64,000 nt of DNA from Nitrosomonas stercoris (GTDB taxonomy: Bacteria; Pseudomonadota; Gammaproteobacteria; Burkholderiales; Nitrosomonadaceae), in NCBI GenBank assembly GCA_006742785.1, contig AP019755.1, positions 1,240,001 to 1,304,000 on the forward strand, written 5' to 3'. A model generated the notes under the pieces. The model saw nothing but the letters and a program-made list of their open reading frames with translations. It was not told the origin of the DNA and made no database searches. The position numbers and the translations under genes were made by a program. Positions 30,141-39,230 of the stretch are shown here, piece by piece (positions within the stretch are counted from its first letter, which is position 1; each line of letters opens with the position of its first letter).

Positions 30141-31254
30141 GCCAGCGATCGAATCAAAACATCATTCGGTGCTGCTAGCAGCGATTCGTCAACCTGCAAC
30201 TTTGGTGAATTACAGTAATGCACAGTGGGAGTTGCTGTTGCGCGTAGCAAGGCGAGGCAAATTGCTTGGTTACTTGGCTGCTCAATTGGAACTGGATAAA
30301 TTACTGGATAAGATTCCGTTGCGTGCGGCTAATCTATTGCGCTCCAGTTTGATACAAGCAAGGAAACAGCAGCAAGTAGTAAGCTGGGAATTGAATCGGT
30401 TATTGTGGGCACTGAATAATCAAAATATTCCGTTAATTGTACTTAAGGGCATGGCATATCAGTTGTTAGATTTACCTAATGCCGCTGGCCGTATTTTTGC
30501 TGATCTGGATTTACTGGTGGCAAAAGAGGATTTGGAACAGATTGAATCCGCCTTGTTAAAAAAGGGCTGGCAACATCATGCGCTTACTGATTACGATGAG
30601 CATTATTATCGTAAGTGGAGTCATGAAATTCCTGCCTTACTTCATCCTGAGCGCGGAGTTGAAGTAGATATACACCATACACTTTCCTCTCCACTGGGGA
30701 AATTGAAGATTGATGCGTTGTCATTCCGAGCAGCGGCGATCCGAACAAAAGAGGCAGGCGTTTATACTCTGAATCCAGTTGATTTGCTGCTGCATTGTGC
30801 GATTAACTTGTTTCAGAATAATGAGTTAGCCGATGATTTGCGTCATTTACTGGATTTTAATGAGATGTTGCTGTTTTTTAGCGAGAAGCAATCATTTTTT
30901 CAGCAGAAATTAGTCAGGCGCGCCAACCAACTAAAATTAAGCAGACCGTTGTTTTATAGTCTTTATTTTAGCCGCTTGCTGTTGCATTCACCAGTGTCAG
31001 ACCAGCTAGAAAAAAAATTAAAGTACCAGCCAAATTGGCTTGTATTGGGCATGATGCACTATTGTGTGCCGTTGGCATTGTTACCGCAACATCCTGAACA
31101 CTCATCAAAGCGAGCTACATTTGCGCGCTTGTTGTTGTATCTACGCAGTCATTGGCTTCGTATGCCGCTATATCGCCTGTTACCACATTTGGTTTACAAG
31201 TCTTATTTGGTCATATTTCCAAACAAGCCTATCCCGCGCGGACAAAATGGGTAG
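30133..31254 (+). CDS. Nucleotidyltransferase family protein of the kinase cassette
   Basis: 373-residue protein of the NTP_transf_5-like nucleotidyltransferase family. Key catalytic acids are visible: GRIFADLDLLVAKEDLEQ (near residues 117-134, the DxD pair) and GVEVDIHHTLSS (near 175, third Asp), preceded by LIVLKGMAYQLL, the usual LKG motif. The remainder is helical, with a basic C-terminus. It starts inside the end of the kinase gene (8-base overlap). Members accompany HprK-like kinases in lasso-peptide tailoring, where they add nucleotide or sugar-linked groups; here the target is unknown. Convergent with mgtE, leaving a 15-bp gap. Confidence 0.82.
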   Translation: MVKPAIESKHHSVLLAAIRQPATLVNYSNAQWELLLRVARRGKLLGYLAAQLELDKLLDKIPLRAANLLRSSLIQARKQQQVVSWELNRLLWALNNQNIPLIVLKGMAYQLLDLPNAAGRIFADLDLLVAKEDLEQIESALLKKGWQHHALTDYDEHYYRKWSHEIPALLHPERGVEVDIHHTLSSPLGKLKIDALSFRAAAIRTKEAGVYTLNPVDLLLHCAINLFQNNELADDLRHLLDFNEMLLFFSEKQSFFQQKLVRRANQLKLSRPLFYSLYFSRLLLHSPVSDQLEKKLKYQPNWLVLGMMHYCVPLALLPQHPEHSSKRATFARLLLYLRSHWLRMPLYRLLPHLVYKSYLVIFPNKPIPRGQNG

Positions 31255-31269
31255 TGATAAGGTATTACC

Positions 31270-32712
31270 CTATAAGAGTAGAAGTGTCGCCAACCCCAGA
31301 AAAATGAAAAATCCACCACTGTCGGTCACCGCAGTAATCATGACACTAGAGCCAAGGGCTGGATCACGGCCGAATTTGAGACGAGTAATCGGAATCAACA
31401 CGCCGACAAAGGCAGCAAGCAATAAATTTAGCAACATGGCCAGTGCCATCACCAGACCAAGTTGTATGTTTTGATAGATTGCATAGGTAAACAGTCCAAC
31501 CACTGTTCCCCAAATAATGCCATTAACGATACTGACACCGATTTCCTTGGTGATGAGCTTGAGGGTACTGTCCTGATTAACATGCCCGAGTGCAAGCGCG
31601 CGCACAATCATGGTAATGGTCTGGTTGCCGCAATTGCCCCCGACACCCGCAATAATGGGCATCAGCGCAGCGAGGGCAACCAGCTTTTCAATCGAGTCTT
31701 CAAACAGTCCGATAACGCGCGAAGCAATAAATGCCGTAACCAAATTAATGGCCAGCCAGGCCCAGCGGTTGCGAACACTTTTCCAGACCGGGGCGAACAA
31801 ATCTTCCTCTTCACTTAGTCCAACCTGATTACGCGCTTCAAGATCAGCTTTTTCCCGCATAAAATCAATGACAGCGTTCACCGTTACTCTACCCAGCAAC
31901 TTGCCTTCAGGAGAAACAACCGCAGCAGTTACCAGATCATAGCGTTCAAATGCTTGTGTTGCCTGCTCAGCTTTGTTATCCGGTAGAAATTTGACAACTT
32001 TGGGTGTCATGACTTGTGTGACAATGCTCTCTGGATCACTGATCAGCAGCTGATTAAGCAGTAAGACACCTTTCAGATGTTCATCGCGATCCACCACAAA
32101 CAACTGATCGGTATGATCCGGTAATTCACTTAATCTTCGCAAATAACGCAATACAACCTCGATACGCACATCTTCACGTACGGTAATCACATCAAAATCC
32201 ATCAATGCACCAACCGCATCTTCAGGATAGGACATGGCTGCGCGCAGTTGTTGGCGCTCTTCCATGGGTAATGCCTGGAAGACATTTTCCATCACATCAC
32301 TGGGCAAATCTGGTGCCAGATCAGCGATTTCATCTGCATCCAACTGCTCGGCAGCGGCAACCAGTTCCTTGTTGTCCATATCTTCGATGAGTGATTGACG
32401 CACTGCATCAGAGACTTCAAGCAACACTTCACCATCGTATTCCGATTTAACCAGTCTCCAGATAATCAGCCGATCTTCCAGCGGAAGCATTTCCAGGATG
32501 CGTGCAATATCTGCTGGATGTAATTTATCTAGCTCTCCACGTAAATTAGCCAGATTTTGTTTTTGAATGATTGATTCAATGAGCTCCGGTTCAGGGGCAT
32601 CCTGCAGGCGTACGAAGCCTTCTACCAGTTTGTATCTTTGGAGTAAGTAGACGATTTTTTGTAGTTTGGTTTCTAGATTTTGATCCTGGTTTTCGTTGTT
32701 TTCTTCCGTCAT
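31270..32712 (-). CDS. mgtE: Magnesium transporter MgtE
   Basis: 480-residue Mg2+ channel/transporter. Cytoplasmic N domain (about residues 30-140; LHPADIARILEMLPLEDRL), tandem CBS domains (about 145-265; YPEDAVGALMDFD, VVDRDEHLKGVLLL), a connecting helix and five membrane helices (from about 295) with the signature LMPIIAGVGGNCGNQTITMIVRALALG. Start at ATG 32712. No Mg-sensing leader RNA is obvious in the 5' region. Convergent with the kinase cassette. Confidence 0.95.
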   Translation of the reverse strand: MTEENNENQDQNLETKLQKIVYLLQRYKLVEGFVRLQDAPEPELIESIIQKQNLANLRGELDKLHPADIARILEMLPLEDRLIIWRLVKSEYDGEVLLEVSDAVRQSLIEDMDNKELVAAAEQLDADEIADLAPDLPSDVMENVFQALPMEERQQLRAAMSYPEDAVGALMDFDVITVREDVRIEVVLRYLRRLSELPDHTDQLFVVDRDEHLKGVLLLNQLLISDPESIVTQVMTPKVVKFLPDNKAEQATQAFERYDLVTAAVVSPEGKLLGRVTVNAVIDFMREKADLEARNQVGLSEEEDLFAPVWKSVRNRWAWLAINLVTAFIASRVIGLFEDSIEKLVALAALMPIIAGVGGNCGNQTITMIVRALALGHVNQDSTLKLITKEIGVSIVNGIIWGTVVGLFTYAIYQNIQLGLVMALAMLLNLLLAAFVGVLIPITRLKFGRDPALGSSVMITAVTDSGGFFIFLGLATLLLL

Positions 32713-33167
32713 ATTGAATCAGCGGTTACTTGTATTTATCGGGTTGGCTGGGAGTGATTACAGGCATGAAGCGAGTATAAATGTATGTTGTGTCGATCTG
32801 ATACCAGAAATTTGACTGAATAATTGTTTTGCTCGGCCCTTTGATTGAGATCTACGGAAACATGTTGGCACAATATGCTATCTCGATTTTTATCTTGATT
32901 GTATTTTGCCGGTCCCGTTCTATTTTCTTCTGGCTGTTTGGAATGTCACCCAGATATCACAGGCCATATATGATTTTAGAATATGTGAAAAGGGATAGAA
33001 GGCGGCGCTAATCATGCTTAAAAACCTGTAATCGCATCCATTTTAGCATGTAATTTTTACAGAATTATTACGCGCTGGACGAAAAAATGTACGATCAGTT
33101 GCTGGTCATGGAAATTGATTATATAAATAAAATCAATAATTTATATAATCAATGGCTGGTTGATCTG
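32713..33167. other. 455-bp intergenic region, no gene seen
   Basis: It holds the mgtE upstream region and the 3' end of the unknown lipoprotein gene. A 60-codon plus-strand frame at 32829-33011 is hydrophobic with a highly basic end and has no convincing start or family, so I do not call it. The only structure is the AT-rich dyad at 33115-33152. Confidence 0.5.
33115..33152 (-). terminator. AT-rich perfect 14-bp inverted repeat downstream of the lipoprotein gene
   Basis: TTGATTATATAAAT (33115-33128) and ATTTATATAATCAA (33139-33152) are exact complements around a 10-base loop, 15 bp past the minus-strand stop. The stem has almost no G or C and only a short T run follows, so it is a weak terminator at best; it could instead be a protein-binding dyad. 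Confidence 0.35.
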
Positions 33168-34367
33168 TTATTTGGCAATGGTGATACCAGGCATGCTGGC
33201 ATGAGGTAAATCGGTAACAGTCATCTGAAACAGCAGATACAACATCTGGAAAGCATCACGGTTCCAGCGTGCATGAGGTTGCTGGTTATTGACCGCATAG
33301 TATTTCCCATAGGAATGAATGGTCATATCAGCGTTGGGTGGAGGTGTGCTGGTGATCAGTATCTCCATGGTAGCATCAGGATTTTCATCATTCAAAATAG
33401 GTGGTGTGCGGGAATCTTTTGCTACGTAGCGTTCTGGAACATCCCCTAATGAACGACCTAGTGCGCTAATAATGGCATGAAAGCTGCGCAGGCGAAAAAT
33501 ACCTTTCATGGGCCATTTTCCTCCAACTCCATCCGTGCGTATATCGAAAGCAACATCATTAGGATCCCATTCCATTGCTTGCTCACTTAATTGTTCGCGC
33601 TCTTTTTCAGTGAGTGTATCTGGGTCGTAGTTGGTGATAAGAATCGGACCTTGTTTTTTCTGATGCAAAAGAAACAGTTTTTTTGCTGGGTCATGTTGCA
33701 CAGAGAACTTCTTTTCCAAAGTGTGAAAGCCTTCAGCTGATACGGAAGAAACAGGTAAGGTCCAATCGTGCTCCAGAGTCAGTGGCTCTGCTTGTAGCTG
33801 ATTTTGATCCTGAATGGCTGAGAGATGGAGCACAATTTTACGGAACATTTCGTAGCCAGCAGTATCAGCTGGATCGTTGCGATAGGCCGTGTGAGATTGC
33901 GCTTGATGAATACGCACTTCTTGTGCCATCAAACGTAATAACAGATCGATATCAAAACGCTGACGCAGCAGCAACATGAATTTGCTCTGCTGGAAAGGCG
34001 TGAGCAAGCGACGAGTAAATTCTTCACCCTCAATGGGAACAATACTGATCGTGGGGTTTTCTGCCACACTGCCACCAAATATTGGCAAGATAGCATTGCC
34101 AGATAAACCACCTAATGCCGGTGTAGCGCCTGCATTGAAGCGGAAATCAAAAGTAGCTGCGATATTTGAGACCGCAGTGAAGTGTATTGGTTGATGATGA
34201 TGCGCACGCGCAATATTTGTCAGCAATTGCCTGGAAATTGCGCTGGTAGTGGCTTCATCGTAAGTGCTAACAGCATGTTGCAGTGTCATAGGTGACAAGC
34301 AGCCCTGAAGTGCAGGAAGCAAACATATGAACAGGAGCCAAAATGAGGAGTGGAATGTACTTTTCAT
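33168..34367 (-). CDS. Predicted lipoprotein of unknown function
   Basis: 399 residues from the ATG at 34367 (the frame opens from a GTG at 34388). Signal peptide FWLLFICLLPALQGC with a good lipobox (LQGC), so probably an outer-membrane lipoprotein. The mature part starts LSPMTLQHAVSTYDEATTSAISRQLLTNIARAHHHQP, a segment I have seen in uncharacterised proteobacterial lipoproteins, and continues without membrane helices. A central Gly-rich piece (AGATPALGGLSGNAILPIFGG) resembles a membrane-contacting loop. No catalytic motif recognised. It lies alone between mgtE and mtgA, the latter 42 bp upstream on the same strand, so the two may be co-transcribed. Confidence 0.75.
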   Translation of the reverse strand: MKSTFHSSFWLLFICLLPALQGCLSPMTLQHAVSTYDEATTSAISRQLLTNIARAHHHQPIHFTAVSNIAATFDFRFNAGATPALGGLSGNAILPIFGGSVAENPTISIVPIEGEEFTRRLLTPFQQSKFMLLLRQRFDIDLLLRLMAQEVRIHQAQSHTAYRNDPADTAGYEMFRKIVLHLSAIQDQNQLQAEPLTLEHDWTLPVSSVSAEGFHTLEKKFSVQHDPAKKLFLLHQKKQGPILITNYDPDTLTEKEREQLSEQAMEWDPNDVAFDIRTDGVGGKWPMKGIFRLRSFHAIISALGRSLGDVPERYVAKDSRTPPILNDENPDATMEILITSTPPPNADMTIHSYGKYYAVNNQQPHARWNRDAFQMLYLLFQMTVTDLPHASMPGITIAK

Positions 34368-34409
34368 GTCAGCTGAAGTATAGATCACTTGCAGAATCTT
34401 TGTGTGGCC

Positions 34410-35144
34410 TCATGGAATGTTTGCTGTTGGCAAACGTGTCAGAATAATTTTAGCTTTATTAAGCAGTCTGGGGGATTGACGATGCACGTCATAAAAACGT
34501 GGGTTAGAAATGATAGATGCCAGCCAGGCTGATTGTTTAGGTGTAAGTGCTGCAGCTGGAATACAAAAATAATAATGTGCTGCTGCCTCGATGCCAAATA
34601 CACCATTACCCCATTCGATCATATTAAGGTAGATCTCCAGAATTCGCTGTTTAGTCATGAATTTTTCCAGCATGATGGTAATCAGCGTCTCCTGCAATTT
34701 GCGCCCTACCGTTTTTTTGCTTGATAGAAACATATTTTTGGCTAGTTGCTGGCTAATGGTTGAGCCACCAGCTGCTAGCTTGCGTTGTTTCAGATTCTTT
34801 TTCCAGGCAATTTCAATAGCGCGATAGTCAAATCCTTGATGTTGCAGAAAACGCGCATCTTCCGTGGCAATCACTGCGCGTTTGAGATGATCTGAAATTT
34901 GATAATAACTTATCCAGACATGCTGCAATTGTGCTTCAGGATCGTGTTGACGCATAGCTGCCAGACGATTTTGCATGAATGCGCTACTAGTGGGTGGATA
35001 AGTGCGCCAATAAACTATATGCAAAAGAAACCAGGATTGATATAACAGCGCGATAGTCAGAAATAGTAACAGCAGACGCAATAACCATGGACTGATCAAG
35101 CTTAGCCTAGGTGAAGAGGGGCGAGACAACCACAGACGCTTCAT
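34410..35144 (-). CDS. mtgA: Monofunctional biosynthetic peptidoglycan glycosyltransferase
   Basis: GT51 enzyme that polymerises lipid II into glycan strands without a transpeptidase domain; 244 residues, typical of MtgA. One N-terminal membrane helix (LLRLLLLFLTIALLYQSWFLL). GT51 motifs: ATEDARFLQHQGFD (catalytic Glu, about residue 97), GGSTISQQLAKNMFLSS, ETLITIMLEKFMTKQRILEIYLN and EWGNGVFGIEAAA. Lies downstream of aroE with 117 bp between; the aroE-mtgA linkage is common in betaproteobacteria. Confidence 0.95.
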   Translation of the reverse strand: MKRLWLSRPSSPRLSLISPWLLRLLLLFLTIALLYQSWFLLHIVYWRTYPPTSSAFMQNRLAAMRQHDPEAQLQHVWISYYQISDHLKRAVIATEDARFLQHQGFDYRAIEIAWKKNLKQRKLAAGGSTISQQLAKNMFLSSKKTVGRKLQETLITIMLEKFMTKQRILEIYLNMIEWGNGVFGIEAAAHYYFCIPAAALTPKQSAWLASIISNPRFYDVHRQSPRLLNKAKIILTRLPTANIP

Positions 35145-35261
35145 GATAATGCCATTCTACATCCTTGTAGCGTTTACAAAAAAGATGGCGTTGTAGAAGA
35201 ATGTGAGTGATTTTGTAACTGTGTTTCTTCACCAGAGGTTATCGATATCAAAGCTAGCTGA

Positions 35262-36095
35262 TCACACGGCATGTGAGCTTAGTTCAGCTTTGAGTTTTTG
35301 GATAACGTCTTGTGTAGTCGGTCGAATGTTGTGCCACAGCAAGAAGGATTCGGCTGCTTGTTCGACCAGCATGCCAGTGCCATCTGCTAATTTAGTGATA
35401 CCTTGCGATTGAGCAAATTCCAGGAATGGCGTTAGTTTGGTGCTGTAGAGCATGTCATAAGCAAGCGTAGCATTGCGAAATAATTCAGCCGGAGCAGGTG
35501 GTAGAGCATTGTGTAAACTGGCTGATGTGGCGTTGATAATAAGATCAAATGATTGTCCGACAAAATCCTGATAATGCCCGCCCAGAATAGTGCCATGCGT
35601 TGCAAATTGTTGCTGCAGTGCAATTGCCTTGCTGGAAGTACGGTTAGCAATCGCGAGTAGATTTGGTTGCTGTTGCAATAACGGTAAAATCACACCACTA
35701 GCTGCACCACCTGCTCCCATTAACAGAATGTGTTTGTTCGCCAATGGAAAGTTAAGGTTGGTTTCGATATCGCGCACTAACCCTATCCCATCAGTATTGT
35801 CACCCAAAATTCCATTTTCCTGCTCAAATTTGAAAGTGTTGACTGCGCGAGCAGCCTGTGCACGCTCTGTCCATCGAGTGGCAAGCGAATAGGCTTCAAA
35901 TTTAAAAGGAACAGTGATATTCATACCCGTACCACCATTTTTTCGGAAGGTAATTACTGTGGACTCAAACGCATCCAATGGCGCTAGTAAGGCGGTATAG
36001 CGTATGTTTACTCCCGTTTGTTGAGCAAATTGAGCGTGAATAAAAGGGGAGCGACTGTGGGCAATTGGATTGCCGACCACGGCGTAATTTTCCAT
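35262..36095 (-). CDS. aroE: Shikimate dehydrogenase (NADP+)
   Basis: Reduces 3-dehydroshikimate to shikimate in aromatic amino-acid synthesis. 277 residues from the ATG at 36095. Substrate site: NYAVVGNPIAHSRSPFIH at the start, NITVPFK with the catalytic Lys (about residue 67) and GDNTDGIGLVRD with the catalytic Asp (about 103). NADP-binding GAGGAASGVILPL near 130 and ANRTSSKA near 155. The frame extends to a TTG at 36110, but the ATG gives the normal N-terminus. Lies 22 bp after the TonB-like gene, so likely one operon. Confidence 0.95.
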   Translation of the reverse strand: MENYAVVGNPIAHSRSPFIHAQFAQQTGVNIRYTALLAPLDAFESTVITFRKNGGTGMNITVPFKFEAYSLATRWTERAQAARAVNTFKFEQENGILGDNTDGIGLVRDIETNLNFPLANKHILLMGAGGAASGVILPLLQQQPNLLAIANRTSSKAIALQQQFATHGTILGGHYQDFVGQSFDLIINATSASLHNALPPAPAELFRNATLAYDMLYSTKLTPFLEFAQSQGITKLADGTGMLVEQAAESFLLWHNIRPTTQDVIQKLKAELSSHAV

Positions 36096-36117
36096 GAGAA
36101 CGGATTCCAACTATTGA

Positions 36118-36972
36118 TTATTGACTTAACAACTTATCTGAACGTGAAAATACCCAGGTGCGGGTGATATGCAAAATATCTGTATCCCGGCTAATGTCAG
36201 GTGGGAACGGAGCAAAGCCGTTACGTGCAGCCAGCCTGACAATTTGGATGGCGGCATTGTCCAGTGTCTGCGTGCCGGATGAACGATCAATACCAATTGA
36301 TTCCAGACTACCGTCAGCGCGTATTCCAACGGTGAGTTGCAGACTGCCATATAGTTTTTTGCGTCTGGCTTCTTCCGGGTAGTTTAGGTTGCCGATACGT
36401 TCCACCTTGAGCCGCCAGTCTTCCAGATAGCGCGCAAAGCGGTATTCTTTCGTGCGCGCACCAATAAATTTGCGTTTCGGACGTTTTTGGTAGGCTTCAT
36501 GATCTTTTGCAATCTCGGCTGAAAGGTTCGCAATAATTTCGTTCAGATTGATATTAGTCGGTTGGCTTGGAGCGGGGGTGCTGGGGGTAGGCTTGGTTTT
36601 AGGTAAGGGTTGCGCAATATGTGTCTTGCTGTTAGCGGCAGCCATAAGTTCTTTAACTTGTTGCTCCAGTTGCTCTGTTTTTTTGGCGGCAGTAGCCAGA
36701 TCTTGCATGGGCTTCACGCCGGGTAGAACCGGTAAAGGTGTCTTAGCTTGACGTTCTTCCATGACATTGCCGCCTCCTTCCAGGTTAGCTTGCGCGTAGA
36801 TTTTGGCGTCAACTGGTTTGGTGTGTGATTTGCTGTTGACTAGCACTATATCAATGGATTTGCTGATTCTGGTAGTGGGTTGTGGGGGGTGAAAGGAGAT
36901 GCCGGTAACAATTCCTATATGTAACAGTAGCGAAATAAATAGTGCTAAATAAATTTTGTGATCAAGTTGCAT
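36118..36972 (-). CDS. TonB-family energy transducer-like protein
   Basis: 284-residue inner-membrane protein: one N-terminal helix (IYLALFISLLLHIGIVTGI), a long periplasmic linker with a predicted coiled coil (AAKKTEQLEQQVKELMAA) and a Pro/Thr/Ser-rich stretch, then a TonB C-terminal domain (about residues 190-280; LNYPEEARRKKLYGSLQLTVGIRADGSL). The linker lacks the long Pro-Lys/Pro-Glu repeats of classical TonB, and no exbB/exbD is adjacent, so it is better called TonB-like. Located between the RNB ribonuclease and aroE, an order seen in other betaproteobacteria. Confidence 0.85.
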   Translation of the reverse strand: MQLDHKIYLALFISLLLHIGIVTGISFHPPQPTTRISKSIDIVLVNSKSHTKPVDAKIYAQANLEGGGNVMEERQAKTPLPVLPGVKPMQDLATAAKKTEQLEQQVKELMAAANSKTHIAQPLPKTKPTPSTPAPSQPTNINLNEIIANLSAEIAKDHEAYQKRPKRKFIGARTKEYRFARYLEDWRLKVERIGNLNYPEEARRKKLYGSLQLTVGIRADGSLESIGIDRSSGTQTLDNAAIQIVRLAARNGFAPFPPDISRDTDILHITRTWVFSRSDKLLSQ

Positions 36973-37008
36973 ATGGAAATTAGGAACTATCGTATGCTGT
37001 ATTGATAA

Positions 37009-38868
37009 TTAATCTTCGCATTTGCCAAGAAAGCTGGCATTGAGTGTACGATCCAGCAGATCAATTTGTGTAATACCGATGGTAACTCGCTCTCCAAGGG
37101 GAAGATCTGGTAGTGAAGGTACACGAGTAATCAATGGCAAATGATTCAGTTTGACCAAGCTTTCTTTAATAACTGTTGCGCCAGTAGTGTTAATATTTTC
37201 CTGCAACAGCCAACGTAGACACCAATAGCGTTCCATGCCACGTTGGAACTCCGCGTAGGCAGTGTATGCAATTTCGAAATTGCGCATGGCAATCAATATT
37301 GCATCATCTTCCTTGGTATAAATAGGATCATTACCCGATGCTAGTGCAATCAGCTGTCGTTGGTTGACAAGGTCGATGTAGCGACGCATGGGAGAGCTGC
37401 TCCAGGTATACTGCGCCACGCCTAATCCCTGATGCGGTGCAGGAGAAAGACTCATTTTTACCTTGCCATTTCCCTGGCTACGGTAAATACCAGCAAATCC
37501 AGCATCTGCTAGTTGTTTGCCCCATTCAGCGTTAGCAAAAATCATCAATTCAGAGACGATTTTATCGACTGGCGCGCCGCGACGTCGTTCAGATATGACG
37601 ATGCGATCCTGATCAGTAATAGTAAAGTTGTAATCAACTTTTTCAAGGTTATTATCCTGATCTTTACCCCGTAATTTTTCCATGGCATTGGAAAAGTTCC
37701 AGAGTGTTTTTAACTCGTGAGCGAAGGGATAATCTGCCTGGTTTTTGTGCAAAGTGGTTTCATTAAACTGCTGTTCCAGCCTATCGAGACGCAAATTGGC
37801 AGTGATTTCAATGGTTTCAAGTCGGCTAAATGTTTGTGTCACCGTAAAATCATCGGTGACTTCCAGATAGAGGGAAAGCACCGGACGTTGGCATGCTTCA
37901 CTCAAGGTAAAGTGTTGAATGACATGTTCCGGCAGCATGGTGATTTTGTGACCAGGCAAATAAATGGTCGAGAGGCGTTGTGCTGCAAATTCATCTAATG
38001 GTGAATCAGGCGTGACAATCAATGCTGGTGTGGCGATATGTATACCGATACGAAAACTACCATTTGCTAGGGGTGTGACGGAGAAAGCATCATCAATCTC
38101 GGTTGTCGCTGCATCATCAATGCTAAATGTGGTGACATCAGCTAATGGGTAAGCTTCCAGATCTACTTGATACGAGTCGGATGGGACAACAGCAAAATCA
38201 ATACCCTGTGGAAAATGTTCGTACAAGAACTGATTAAAGTGATAATCATGCGATGAAGGGATAGCACCACATTGTTCCAGCAGTTTGAGCATGCTCATTT
38301 TTGCAGCGATGCTAGCAGCTTCCAGGGCTTTCCATTCAATGGTGTTTTTGTCCGGCTTGTATAGCAGATCGTTGAGTATCGGCTTGAAAGTATCCGGTAA
38401 TTCAGAAGCAAGTAATTGTTGTACATAGCCAGTCTGTTTTTCCTCGGCCAGTCTTTTCTTTTCGCGACCAGCTAGCGCTGCTTGTAAAATTTCAGGCGGA
38501 GCGGCCCTATAATCCGTTCCCTTTTTGTGGAAGTAGATCGGGTTTTCTTTCAGTAAAGTAAAAATGGCTGCAACTTCTATCGGGGTAGGTGCATGACCAA
38601 AATAATCGGCAGCCAGCTTTTGTCCGCTAAATTCGATATTTTCTTCGCAACATTCCCACAGGAAATTCACATCTATTGCTGCCGCTATTGCCTGTACTTG
38701 CTGCATAAATTCATGTGCTGGGGGATTTTCAAAGCGCAGTAGTATTGCTTTCGCCTTGATTTTGGAACGTTTGCCGTGAATGGATTCAATTTGTAGCGAG
38801 GTGGTGTTGTCAGTCAGAACACTGCCAACTTTAAGTGTACCTGCCTCTTCGTAAAAAACGTTTGCCAA
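37009..38868 (-). CDS. RNB-domain exoribonuclease (RNase II/R family)
   Basis: 3'-5' exoribonuclease of 619 residues. The RNB catalytic core contains FSIDDAATTEIDDAFSV (about residues 245-262), with the metal-binding aspartates, and PMRRYIDLVNQRQLIAL near 505. N-terminal residues 1-80 resemble a diverged cold-shock-like RNA-binding part; the C-terminal S1-like end is short. It is shorter than RNase R (about 800) and closer to RNase II in size, matching a betaproteobacterial subgroup often annotated only as an RNB-domain protein. Start ATG at 38868; first gene of the minus-strand RNB-tonB-aroE set. Confidence 0.92.
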   Translation of the reverse strand: MANVFYEEAGTLKVGSVLTDNTTSLQIESIHGKRSKIKAKAILLRFENPPAHEFMQQVQAIAAAIDVNFLWECCEENIEFSGQKLAADYFGHAPTPIEVAAIFTLLKENPIYFHKKGTDYRAAPPEILQAALAGREKKRLAEEKQTGYVQQLLASELPDTFKPILNDLLYKPDKNTIEWKALEAASIAAKMSMLKLLEQCGAIPSSHDYHFNQFLYEHFPQGIDFAVVPSDSYQVDLEAYPLADVTTFSIDDAATTEIDDAFSVTPLANGSFRIGIHIATPALIVTPDSPLDEFAAQRLSTIYLPGHKITMLPEHVIQHFTLSEACQRPVLSLYLEVTDDFTVTQTFSRLETIEITANLRLDRLEQQFNETTLHKNQADYPFAHELKTLWNFSNAMEKLRGKDQDNNLEKVDYNFTITDQDRIVISERRRGAPVDKIVSELMIFANAEWGKQLADAGFAGIYRSQGNGKVKMSLSPAPHQGLGVAQYTWSSSPMRRYIDLVNQRQLIALASGNDPIYTKEDDAILIAMRNFEIAYTAYAEFQRGMERYWCLRWLLQENINTTGATVIKESLVKLNHLPLITRVPSLPDLPLGERVTIGITQIDLLDRTLNASFLGKCED

Positions 38869-39230
38869 ATTGATTGTTAATTCAGTTTAAAAATGTAGAA
38901 ACTGTTTCCAATATTATCCGATTCGGCACAGGGCGAACAATGTAGTAAATTGGGCATATTACAATCTTGTATGTGATTTCAGGAACCCCTTGGCAACCAT
39001 CAGGATAGCGTGTTAAACCATTTGAGAAAACAGGAAAATGCACTGTTCATGGTAACATAATGGTATCGTTACCAGAAAATAAAGATTGCAGTAAAATGTG
39101 CTATTTAATTGCCTGCCTGCTTCTTGTTGATACCTCGATTTGGAAATACCTTATTATGGGAAAATCAGCAAGAATTTTGACTTGAAAACGACCGGATCAA
39201 CGGTTGATATACAACTTCTAATTTAATCTG
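38869..39230. other. 362-bp intergenic region between divergent RNB and gltX genes
   Basis: No gene. It should contain both promoters. A weak 7-bp dyad TGGTAAC/GTTACCA lies at 39050-39074 with an 11-base spacer; nothing else stands out. Confidence 0.5.

Noticed and set aside
28514..31254. Complete lasso-peptide or PQQ biosynthesis cluster
   Set aside because: No asparagine-synthetase-like cyclase, no transglutaminase-like protease, no radical SAM PqqE and no PqqA-like peptide in the neighbourhood.
32829..33011. 60-codon hydrophobic plus-strand frame
   Set aside because: TTG start without ribosome binding site and an Arg-rich abrupt end; could be a small membrane protein but I cannot support it.
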